From Dasyornis broadbenti (taxonomy: Eukaryota > Chordata > Aves > Passeriformes > Dasyornithidae): DNA of 64,000 nucleotides. The position numbers and the translations under genes were made by a program. The DNA is taken from positions 1 to 64,000 of the forward strand of contig VZRN01000634.1 in the NCBI GenBank assembly GCA_013397935.1. Direction: 5' to 3'. How positions within the stretch are numbered: the first letter of the stretch is position 1; each line of letters opens with the position of its first letter. This document shows, in pieces, positions 48,800 through 59,539 of the stretch. The notes beneath the pieces are model-generated. The model saw only the letters and a list, made by a program, of their open reading frames with translations. It did no database searches and was not told where the DNA came from.

Positions 48800-51700
48800 G
48801 CCGGAGACAATTGCCCATCACCGTTCATTCATTACAACTCCCTAGATTCTACCACAACCTGGAGATACCATTTCAATATCAACATTGCTATTAAGCAAAT
48901 ATGTAGAAAAGGAAAAAAAAAAAGAAAAAGAAATGTCTTTATTCCATTCCTGCTCAAATAAGATCAGTTTTCACCAGGAGCACAGAATAGAAATATTATC
49001 TTTCCACCAAGAAGCATTACTTGCACAGCTACTAATATGGTCTAGTCAGTACCCCAGTGGAAAAATATGAACTCCACAACATATAAAAGATTATTTCCAT
49101 CTTCATGTTCACCTGTCATGGCCTTACTCATACACTGTTAATTTGATAAAGTACTTAAAAGTCAAATGTTTCTCAGTTTTAAAATTATGGTTCTACTAGT
49201 CAGCATCTTGTAGCTAGAAGTTTCTCCATGTATTTAAAAAACATGCAAATCACAGAGTATACAGAGCATTTTTTTTCCGCAAAAGAAATTTAAATAGTTT
49301 TCCTGATGTTTCAAAAGTGTCTGTAAAACCTATCATGAAAACTTACATTTTTGTCCTCTTTTTTCCAAATTAATGTGAAATATGGGCAGAAATTTCTCCT
49401 TTACAGGTAATGTCAGATGAGCTCATTACTGGACTCCTAAACCTGGAAATCCTCTGCCATGACCTTTACTCAGAACAACCTGAACTATTTCACAAAGGCT
49501 TTTAGCTACAACCCTTTCAAAGTTCCTGCAAACTTTGTCCAAAACAAGGTTTTAGACTTCAGCTATTACACAGTTAAACACAGCTTCCCTGAGAAACATC
49601 AGTGAGCTTTTTTAGATTAGCTCTGTGTACCAGGTAGAAGACCAAAATGCAAAACCATTTTATTTGATTTACTCCAAGATCAGGCTCCTGGGGCTTTTCA
49701 GGTTAAAGAGGTGATTTCTGAAGCTCTGTTTGTATGTAATAGAAAATTGCTGCACTTCAGTGTAATTCTTATTCTCCAGAATACAATGTCACAAACACAG
49801 GGCTGGTACTATCATGAAAATCAGCCTGTAGCACAGACCTATCAAGTACTACAGTGCACTCCAGTTTAAGTACCATTATGGCAAACCTCAGAGGAATTTT
49901 ATAAAACGTAATAGGCTTTTAAATAACAGTATTTTAGGGAAAGAATATTTTTTCTCTCAACTAGTACTATACTGTTTAAAAGTTACACGGAGACCCCGCA
50001 ATCTATTCAATTCTGTCAGTTCTCAATCACTTCCACGAAACCATTTTTAATCCAGAGTCAGCCAAAAACTTACTCAAGCACCCAGGTTTAAACATATGAC
50101 GTGTATCGCCCCAGTTCCACAGAGCACTTCAGCCTGTGATAATATTAAGCACATTTAATTCTCGCTTAGGTTGATGCCAGTAAGATCTGTAGGTCTCAGC
50201 AATGGGTCCTTCTTTCCTTTCAAAGCACTTTGACTATATTTATACCTACACAGAGACACAGTCCTACTGCTCTCTCTCAAAAGGAAATTAAAATCCTCAT
50301 AGGAGTTGGGTGGAAGACATTGGGACACAGAAGCTGCGGCAGGTCCCAGTTCAGCCCCTGGCTAGAGCTGCCAGAGAGGGTGGCTTTGTGCCAGGCTGGA
50401 GAAGGAACGGCTGCTCCCTCCTGCTGCCCAGCGCTGCCTGAGCCAGGTGCTCACACTGCAGCTGCATCTTTCTGCATAGAGATTAGATAAGCCACAGCAA
50501 TAAAAATGAATCAGAGCTTAGGAGCAAATAATGCAGCTTCTAACATTTGGAAGCTTTGATGTTTTGGATTTAACTTCATCCCTCACAAAAGCAGTCTCTG
50601 ACTCAAACAGCTTCATAGTGCAATACTTTTTGTCTGAGCTGCCCCCAAAAATCAACAAGCAATTCAGGTTTCAGTTTCACTTGATTTATAGCACAGTGGT
50701 TGATCACAACTAAGACTGCAAAACTGGGCTGCTCTGCACATGCCACTTTATAATTTAGGAAAGGGGAAGGTGGGAAGTGGAGCTGTACACATCTATATTC
50801 CAACTCTGCACTGAAGCAGAACAAGCTGAAAACAAAGCTACCAGAAGACCCTACGCAAAATTCCTGTAACATGTGCGCTTTCACAAGGTTTAAATCATGA
50901 CAGTCACAATGACATCTGTGCTAGTGAACACGCAGTGCTTTGTCACGCTGTTGTTGGCTTTCTTCTATCAGCAGTTCTGCTTATTTGTGTGCTCCTGTGA
51001 AGAACTCCAGCATGTCCTCCTGGGCGGCGGGACACAGTGAAGAAAGCTGTTAGCAAATCAATCCTAAAGTGATTTATTTCCAAGTGGCAGATACCAAGCA
51101 GGCAGCATATATTTATCATTTGGACAAGGCCTTAATAAAGATAGATTCGAAGTATAAGTCTTTCTAAGAAACAGCTTCAGCTGCAGACACATGCCAAAGC
51201 TCCCCTCACTGTTTAATTAGACTCATACGTTTCAGCTGGGGTTTAATATGCATGATGTTTGCTCTCACTTATGACTATTACAACCAGTTCTCTAAAACTA
51301 AGGCTGTCCAGGCCAAATAGCATGAAACCCCTTTGAGATACCTATTGATTACTGGTGTTGGAAAAAATATTACAAATCAAAATGTACTCCCTGACACAGT
51401 AATTGACATATTTATTACTTCAATAGAGGTATTTTAAAATATCTTGTTAAAATAACATGAGCAGTATTGAATCCTGTGGAAGACTCAGACTAAATTACCA
51501 ATCTAAGACAATAAGAGCACTGCTTTAAAAGAATTTCTTCTCTTTAGAAACTGAGCACTGTAAAATGGGGGAGGAGGAGAAAGAAGCAGCACAAAGTTTC
51601 TTTTTGTCCATAAAAATGCACTAAGCCTCCTTTTATCTATGCCTAGATAGCCATCCATCATATAAATCATCTATTATTTACTGTAATTTACAATATTTTC

Positions 51701-52550
51701 TGTTCTGCATGGTACAGTTTCCCAGTTTCTTTGAGACTAACCTAGAGCCAACCCCATCTTCTTGCACAGATGATATTTCTTTCAAGTCAGTGGGAGCACA
51801 CAGGTTGCAGAAATGAGGTTGAGCTACTCAGAGGGATTTAGATACACATTGCACCAAAATGAATGAAAAGTAAACCTTCTCATGCCTTGAAAATCTCATT
51901 TGCTCCTCTGAACTTAATTCAGCTATACAAGTCCTCTCTATTCAGGGGCTGAGTAATATTTTATCTACTCCTTTATGCAGAGCTGCCACAGGGTAGTGTG
52001 CTCTGTGGCTATGTCTATTTGCTTTATGAAATACAACCATAACAAACCCGAGGCTAACGTCAAATTTCAACTATAAATAACTCCATACTACCAACTGACT
52101 GTTCAGCACTCCTGCCCCACATATGTAATGTGAACCAGGCACTTTGCTCGAGCACTCTGCCCTCAGCCAGGAATAACCTTTCAGAAATCAAGGGAACCAT
52201 GTGGAATAAACCCACCTCAAGTGCCGAAGAGAAACACTCCAGAAGAGACTAGAAGGGAATGTCTGATCTGTGATTTCTCACAGACACCCAAACCCACTCT
52301 TCCACTGAAGTAAAAAAGCTGCCTTCATATCTCTCCTCCTTCTCAAAGGTTAGAAGAGCCTCTCTAGGGACATAACCTGCCAAAGCAAGGATGCCAGTCC
52401 ACTGGAAAGGAGCACAGAAATAATCCATGTACCCCCCCATTCACTCGATCCCTACAAACATCAACACGATTGCCCACAGGGAACCAGGCAGTCACTATCA
52501 CCCATTGCTGTGGATGATTGGAACATCTCATGGATAAACTGGAAGCCACA
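48800..52550. other. Non-coding stretch
   Basis: No gene is recognised. It has a purine-rich A/G run at 48909-48931, a GC-rich pocket at 50325-50470 with a short open frame, and otherwise AT-rich sequence with short frames. Confidence 0.55.
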
Positions 52551-52556
52551 CTAACA

Positions 52557-53138
52557 TCAGATGTGACTTGTTACAAACAAAGACACTTGAAAACATATCT
52601 TCAAACAGTTTCTAATGAAAATAAGCTTCTTGCTGCATCGTCTATTCTTACATGCTTCCTCCAACCCCTTTTCAACTGAAAGATCCAACAAGAAATCCAC
52701 ACAAGGGCTACCCATAAATGCTCTTTGCACCAAGAGCCCCAAACATGTTTTAACACCTTGTTTTAAACCAGTTATACAAATGAACAGCCCTTCTTTGAGG
52801 TGACTGCCTGGGGACTGTCTCAAGCCCCAAGAAACCCATGTTTTCCTAAGCCTTTTAATGCATCTCAAAGTATGACAAGTGTTAATGGCTCTTACTGCTA
52901 TTGTGTTATGGAACATCCCTTCCCTTAACAAAGCAGTCAGAAGAGACCAAGGAAAACTCAGAGGAAAGTGGAAGGCTAAAACACAAGTCTCCTCCCTCTC
53001 ATGGGAAAGGGGAGGCAAAGGATGGACTTCCCTGCAAGGTAATAAAGAATCAAACAGCTCTCCATATTTCATATTGTCACAAAGCCCACACAGATGCACA
53101 AAACCACACCGAATGAATGTGTAGATGACCCAGCCCAT
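52557..53138 (-). other. Unassigned 193-codon open frame
   Basis: This is the longest open frame in the window. It starts at an ATG (53138) only seven bases downstream of a consensus donor on the same strand, so it would lie inside the intron if that donor is used. The translation is Leu- and Cys-rich with no domain I can name. Overlapping plus-strand frames of 62-81 codons are also open. It exceeds the length expected by chance at this composition, but no splice, start-context or codon evidence makes it a gene. Confidence 0.18.
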
Positions 53139-53146
53139 GCTCTTAC

Positions 53147-53215
53147 CTGTGTGCTGTTCAGTAGTTTCCCCAAGATTTCACATCAGAAAAGGCTAGCGGA
53201 GTGCAAAGGAGCTGC
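53147..53215 (-). ncRNA. Possible small non-coding exon
   Basis: The minus strand shows a consensus donor (ACAG|gtaaga at 53147/53146) preceded by 69 bases and a moderate acceptor ('catcctaacttcag'). All three frames across it contain a stop, so if spliced it would be a non-coding or UTR exon. The long frame at 53138-52557 begins just inside the predicted intron. Single strong donors are expected about once by chance in this much DNA, so confidence is low. Confidence 0.12.
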
Positions 53216-54384
53216 CTGAAGTTAGGATGGAATTTGACTAAGTACCTCCACCTGGCTCTCCATGTGAGGCATACAGCTGAAAGACTTTAACAAGATGGGT
53301 AATTTGCAATTTTGAATGCTCAGATATCACCTGACAGCTTTTTAGCTTTCCTTGATGCATCTGTGTTAGACAAGTATGGGAACACAGGTTTGCTAACTTA
53401 AGCTAAATACCTCAAGGTAGAACATTAATGAAAAGGAACTTTTACAAAATCCTTTTTATTTTTCTCCTATTTTATAACAAAGAAGTATACATTATTGGGT
53501 CAGCACTGAAACTCTGTAGCATTTATTTCAATTTGGTAATTTTAGAAATTACCTTGATCTCACTAGGAAATGAGTGTGGAATGTCGGGGTGAGAGATCAA
53601 GAACTGTAATGCTTCATAAAGGGAGTTTTCAAAGTCAGCTTTTGCTAAGCATTACAAAACAGTTCTCCCATAACTAAATCTGTATCTTAAAAATGGTAAT
53701 CACCACCTGGCATCCTCCAGCAACACTTAGAAAACTGACAAAATGAGGCTGCACTTTACATTTAGGCAGCACATCAGTAGGGAGGGAACACATCCATGTG
53801 CTAATGTAGGCAGACACATGGAAAGAGAAAGACGTGAAGTAGTTTAGAGGGCATTACATAATAATTGTTGGCAAGTGTTGGCTTTTTAACAGCAATGGCT
53901 TTAGAAATTGGGCAGCAACCCATCAGCCTGCAGGTGCTGAGCAGAGAATAAATTGCTTATTTGTCCCTGCTGCTGAGTCTCAGGAGAGATGCTGTATTGT
54001 GTCATTCAACTTGCTGATCTCTTCAGACAGGTTTCTCCAATGACAGAATTTTTGTGCCAAAAGTGTTGATTTACTAATAAGGAAACATGGCTCCCCTGAA
54101 TTGATATTTCTATATGCTGGGCACATAGGGATACCCTTGGGTAGTCACAAGTAGGACCATTTTCTAATTAATTAATCCACACGTCTCCTCTTTCTGCTAC
54201 ATCTGTACACATCAGTACTGACATCAAATTGTCTGTTAACTTCATCAGAAGTATTTCCTTTCCCCGAATTTCCCAGGGGCTGTATCAATACCTCCGTCCC
54301 TAAATAAAAGTGGCAGGCGGATGTAAAGTGAGTATCAACAGACTCCCCTGTTTGGCATATCTCCAGCACAGCCAACAGTTCAAA

Positions 54385-54785
54385 GTGGTTATTAAAAGGT
54401 CAGAGATCATTCCAATTGACAAGGCACCAACTCCAAGTGACACTCATCCAAAAGTGCTAATGGAAATGGAGACAGAAATTGGAAAACCTGTAGGAGACAT
54501 TTTGACAAGCTCAGCTGAGTAAAGATCCCTGAAGGCAGACAAAGAACTAACATAAAACAGTATTTTAAAATACCTAAAACCAAACAGGGAAACACACAGA
54601 TATAGATGTATGCATTGACATTGACCAGTATTCAAGAGCATTTCAAAAATTATTTTCATGGTTCAGGATTATAAAAAGCCAAACTTCTTCAATTTGATAC
54701 TACAAGCAGGTGATGTGGTTTCCAGAAAATGCAAGTTTCCCTTCCTTTGCCACCTCTATACTCTATGTCTTTGTATATCGTTGCT
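54385..54785 (+). mobile_element. Decayed LINE reverse-transcriptase segment (CR1/L2-like clade)
   Basis: The plus strand retains a recognisable stretch of a non-LTR retrotransposon ORF2 just upstream of the RT catalytic core. One frame reads 'DTHPKVLMEMETEIGKPVG', matching the family pattern DGIHPRVLKELADVIAKPLS, up to a stop at 54520. The next register (from 54519) continues with KIPEG (family E-V-P-E-D-W), then N-I, then QGNTQI (family PGNYRPVS), LTSI at 54621 (family LTSVPGK), and about 33 residues on 'GFQK' for the family 'GFTKGKS'. From LTS to GF.K the spacing is right to the residue without gaps. There is one frameshift and at least three in-frame stops (54520, 54603 and others), so it is inactive. 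The catalytic FADD box is not found, and boundaries are approximate. Confidence 0.72.
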
Positions 54786-54789
54786 TTCT

Positions 54790-56540
54790 TAGTGGAAAAA
54801 ACCCAAAATACAGCCCTGTTAAAGGGATCACATTTAATGAAAAGGGGCTGAAAAGGAATTCTGACAGCATCAGATGTCAAGAGTTGATGCCATTCCTTAT
54901 ATATTATTGTATTCAGAAAATCCTGCAAGTTCTGAGCCAGGGAAAATTCCCTGACTTAAAATCAATACCCAGCTAAAGTCCTTTATCCTGCCAGTAATTG
55001 CTGTTTGCATGCAAAGCTGCTGCATACGCCTTCACCGGGAGAAAAACTAATAAGAGTTTCCTTATATCGGCAGAAAAACTAAGAACTCAGATGTCTGCTC
55101 TTAACACTTCTCTGCCTGAGTGGATTGGGAGGAGATGGTGATGGCCACATCTCCTGAAAATCACATGAAACAGCTCTCAATTTCTTCAGTGAGCTGCAAA
55201 TCTCCAGATCACAGCTGCCTGCATAAGTTGTGTCAACCCTTTGACATGCAATTCCTGATGTGCTGCCCAATGTAAGTCGCTCCTGGAAGGGGATGCCCTG
55301 CTGCCTTGCAGGGAGGGAAACCAAAGGCATGAAAATTTTATTGCTTCTCTGGCCTGCCCAGACTGCATAAATGTGGAAAAGTGAGTCAGGAAGTTGTCTC
55401 GCTCAACCCTATACCACTAAGGAAGTATTGGTTTGAGGGTAGCTTCCGAAAACTGCAAAAATATCCAAGTTTCCAGTTCTTGCCTCTCATATGTCTCAAC
55501 CTTTTCCTGCTGACCTTCCTGTCTCATGCACTGACCCTTTGGCACACGCGTGGGGTACACGTGCACCACACCCTCTGCACTACATCCCATGTGCTAAAAA
55601 CACTGTTTCTAAGCAGCACCCTGGTGATTAGCCAGAAACATCTGCTGCAAAGCTGCTATACAGTTCCATGGCCTCTCTCCTCTTTCGGGCTCCCCCAGCA
55701 GAGAGCTGGTTGAGGGGCCACAAACCTGCTGAGCTAAGAAAGTGGAGTCCCATCAGAGGGGAGCGGCCACACACCTCACAGGTGATGCAGCAAGGAGTGG
55801 GCAAGATCCGTTCTGCAGTGCTACACAGTGTCCTTTGCATCCATCTTTCTTATTAGTCACTTTGAAATGGAGAAGCAGGAAAAAAAAATGTTGCCTAAAG
55901 AAGGTTAGGAGACATTTGTTCTATGTTCCAATAAAGTGACCAAATATTCATTTGCCAGCATTTTCCAGGTAGTTTCAGACTTTATCACTTGAGATTAGAC
56001 AGAAGGTGAGCCTTGTCATCCTGAAAGGATCCTGGCATGGAAAGGCCGTGCTCATCAAGGTCAACATATGCAGGAGGTCAACTGACTTTTCATCCACCTC
56101 ACAGCTACTTTCATTTTTTGCACGAACACCTGACCTTGATTTCTGCCCCAGCCCTACCATGCTCTTCCTTTGAGATTGACTGATTTTAGTTTAAAGGAGA
56201 GTACAAATAAAAAGCACTGAATTCTACAGATCACATGCATTCTAAAACTTCATAGGATGTGTGCTCTCTGTGTTGAAATTGCAATCTATCCTCTATAACA
56301 TTTTCACCTGACCAGGTAGTAGCTGGTATTTGATCACCTCTGTTTGAAAGATGGAACTCTACCTTTTGTTCCTCTGGGGTTGCAGGGCCATTTTAAGCTG
56401 CATTTTCTAGCCAACCTTTCCATAGCTTCTGCAGAAGCTGGTAATTTCCACCAGCACCTTTAATGCCAGCATTGTTTGATCCCCTCCTGAAACACAGCAA
56501 AAGGGAATTTAGAAGCAAGTGAAAGTACCTGGATGAATAA
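54790..56540. other. Non-coding stretch
   Basis: No gene is recognised. Somewhat more CpG occurs at 55540-55820 (acacgcgtgg, gagcggcc, atccgttc), with several short frames open there. No motif is identified. Confidence 0.5.
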
Positions 56541-56559
56541 GGAAAGAGCATATCCCAAT

Positions 56560-56860
56560 GTCAAAGCCTGAATTAATTAGTGTGCCTGCATGCATATTGT
56601 TTTATTATAGTCCTGACTATTAAAAATGGGCCAGTTGATTGCCATGGTGGAATGAGAGTTTGAGAACCTCATGAGCTGTCAGTGAATCAAAATCATGCAA
56701 TCCCTTGTGCTAAATAATTGTGCTGATGTGCTCTGGAAATGCAGCAACAATCTCTGCTCCTCGCTCAGCCTGTTTATGACCTCAAGTGGGCTGGTATAAA
56801 AAGTACATCAAATTATAAAGGCAATGAAGCAATGTCCCAGAAAATGCCAGGGTGACACAG
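56560..56860. promoter_or_regulatory. Enhancer-like block
   Basis: Complex AT-rich sequence with 'gaattaattag', 'tgcatgcatatt', 'aatcatgcaat' and 'ctaaataattg' in about 170 bp, without repeats or coding frame. The texture matches deeply conserved vertebrate regulatory elements. Only an alignment could show conservation. Confidence 0.22.
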
Positions 56861-58250
56861 GAAAGCAGTTAGATCTGTAGTCACCTGTGTTCCCACACTG
56901 ACCACTGGCATGCAGGTTTGAGGCATATCTGGTGTGTTTGGGCTTTTTTCCTCTGTTTGGTAGAACTCAGCAGCATTCTGTATCTTTAAGGTCTGATACT
57001 TAAGTAGGCGACTTGTCTGTGTGTAGCCCTTCAGCCTCTAGACCACTCATATTTATTATTATATGTGAGACAACAAAGCTGAACAGGGAAAGAAGAAAAA
57101 TCTGAGCTTGTCTACCCAGCATTGTCACCAGAGTAGATGTGTCTTAGAGGAAAGGGAAACCTGGTCTGGACCTTGGTCTGAGGGGATGTTTTCTGCTTCT
57201 CCAGAGCACTGTCCTACCCTTGATCCATTAGCTGCAGATTTCTTCATTGGAATCTGTCCTTTGCCCACGACGGGCAGCCTCAGCTCTGCCTCAGTACCAA
57301 TTTTATCCATTCCTCATGTCTTGCCAGCTCGTACCCTGTCTGCTCTCAGCCCTGCATCTCTTGCAGCAGCAGCAATGCAATGCTGACCCCAGGAGAGCTG
57401 GGTAAGAGCCGTGGCCACCGCCTGGCCCAGCGCTTCCTTGGCAGGAGAGAAACAGGGTGGGCAGGCAGAGAAGCGGACATGGAGTCAGGAAACTCTCGGC
57501 TGGTGCTGCCTGAGTGCTGAATCCTGCTTCACAAGTTCACGTCCCTATATGGATGTTGTTTTGGTTTTTTTTTAATAATTACTCTTGAATTTCCCACGGC
57601 TTGAGGGGCAAGGCATTAATGGCAGTTGTTTAATTTATTAATACTCCAAGGAGGCAGAAGTCCTGCCATGTTCTGAACTGCATTTAGCTGTGTTGATCCC
57701 ACTCCAGTGAGGCAGCAGAGCTGAGCAGAGCCCAGTGGTCGTTGAGGCTGTTTCAAGCTGATGTACCCAGCTGAGCTCGGAACACAGCACTCATGAGGGC
57801 CACAGGCTCTGCTGAGACCACATTTCCTTCCATGTGCCAGTCGGATCAATATTCACAACTACGCTTTTGACAATGCTGACTTAAAACTGTGTGATGGATT
57901 TCAGGGACCTGTAAGACCTTTGTAAAGAAGAAAACCCCCGCGGCCTCCCTAGAAATAATCTTTATCAAAGTGATGTAAGGGCAGGCACATACACCAACAA
58001 ACCTATCTGGTAACTACTTCTGCATTGTGCACTGTATTCAGAACACTCTGAGGACTGCTAGGAGCAACAACATTGAATAACAACTATCAACAGGAGCTCC
58101 ACACCAGCTGCTCTCAGTGGCTGTTAGGAAGCAGCAGAGCAGCAGATGAGCAACGCCCCACAACAAAACCTGGGCTAACGCTGTCCAAAGGGAGCAGCAC
58201 TCCATCCTGCTCCTGCAGCACAGGTTTGAACTTTACTGCAGTGGCACAAT
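56861..58250. other. Non-coding stretch
   Basis: No gene is recognised. It has a GC-rich pocket at 57370-57500 and a T-run at 57566-57574. Frames of 77-92 codons show no motif. Confidence 0.5.
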
Positions 58251-58267
58251 ACCACTATGAAGTGGTG

Positions 58268-58345
58268 CTTCACTTAATTAAGTCAAAACTGAGACTACTA
58301 TGCATATTAATGAGCATCCTAATGAGCATTAATTTTTGATGTTCC
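58268..58345. promoter_or_regulatory. Paired TAATGAGCAT homeodomain/POU-type sites
   Basis: The 10-bp word TAATGAGCAT occurs twice, 12 bp apart (58308-58317 and 58320-58329). It is preceded by the octamer-like ATGCATATTAAT and followed by ATTAATTT, and a 'cttaattaag' palindrome lies 20 bp upstream. The regular spacing and mix of POU- and homeodomain-like words suggest a compact regulatory module. Confidence 0.3.
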
Positions 58346-58929
58346 TCGTTAACAAGGATTATAAACTATGACAAATTTCTGTTTGACTGAATGCCAAAAT
58401 TTGGATGAGCGGAGGTTTAGAATTGTAAATCTGCACGCTTCCCCAGGGGATTAGAGCTCCATGCAGATCTGCTCTGAAAGCCTGCATGTCAAAGAGGAAA
58501 TATAAATGTCACAACAGGCTATCATCCACTGCCCTTCTACACGTGTCACCGGAAAAGCACTCGCATCTTTCAAGGAGAGGCAATTCAAATTCAAGGAATA
58601 ATAAAGGAAGTACCCAAATCTCAAATGATAAAAATTAATTATTCTTCTACCATTGAAAGCAATTAACACGCTTTAATATTGAGAGCCATGTATGAGCAGA
58701 GGTGAAATCAACCCTCTGAGCTGTGTTTGTGCAAACACTTGGACTTCTGTGCAAGTCTAGTAAACATGCAGGTTTGTGTCTGTTGTCGTGGCATTGGCAT
58801 GAATAAATGAAGCAGCTTTAAAAGATTAACATAGCTCCAAAAAAGTCTGGCTCATGCAACAGTGTTACAAGAAGTTCTAGAGGATAACAAATTCATATGG
58901 ATATTCCATGCCGATATTTTTGGGGTTGT

Positions 58930-59003
58930 CCTACGCAAGCTGGACTTGGTGATTCTTGTGGGCCCCTTCCAGCTCAGGATTTGCTATGATTCCATGATTC
59001 TAT
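58930..59003 (+). mobile_element. CR1 LINE 3' end, severely 5'-truncated
   Basis: The segment reads 'gctggacttggtgattct', 'tgggccccttccagctcag' and 'ctatgattccatgattct'. These are the three hallmarks of the avian CR1 3' end: the 'ttggacttgatgat' phrase, the 'cccttccaactcaggat' phrase, and the terminal run of 8-bp 'atgattct' units. CR1 usually inserts as short 5'-truncated copies, and only about 70 bases are recognisable here. Sequence from about 58900 may belong to it but is too diverged to assign. Confidence 0.85.
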
Positions 59004-59424
59004 TCCTGTGCTAATTTTTACAAGGGCTTCAACAGGCATCAGCTGCCTGACTCAAGCAATGAGCCATGGGGCTCCCTTGAAACACACTCTTGATGTGTCT
59101 AAGCCACTGTTGCATTTTGTTCATTTGAAGATAATCAAAGTAGTTTCTTTTAGGTTTAAATTCCTACTTTGTTTTTGTTCTAATTCTTTCACAGTCAAGC
59201 ACCACTTTGAAGACAATAAACAAAACACACCAAGTGAGGCTCATCTGCACTTCTTGTCCGTCACTGGTTCAGACAGAACAAACTGGTGGTGTAAGAGTTC
59301 TACTCTTAAAAACACATGAAGACAGTGGCAAAGGAGGAGGAGGAAAGCTGCAAAGTCAGAGGAGCCTGCTCTGCTGCAGTTTCACCAAAAGCCTCCAGCA
59401 GTTCACTGCTACACTCCACCTTAC

Positions 59425-59532
59425 CCATTTAACCATCCTACAAGTCTGTGATCCTGGCTGGTACTCATGTCATGATTCTTGTAACTAAAACTGAGGCTTC
59501 TTAAAAAGTCACTTTTCAAAGCTATTTCTATT
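59425..59532 (-). mobile_element. MIR-like (CORE-SINE) fragment, minus orientation
   Basis: 'aaactgaggct' matches the reverse complement of the MIR phrase 'agcctcagttt' exactly. Downstream 'ttaaaaagtcacttttcaaagct' parallels 'ttaagtgacttgcccaaggt'. Upstream 'ggtact' and 'tgtaa' keep the order of '…ggtactattattatcccc…ttttacagatgagg'. The alignment spans about 100 bases with small gaps. It is diverged, so the class could be MIR or a related core SINE. The ends are approximate. Confidence 0.45.
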
Positions 59533-59539
59533 TCAGAAT

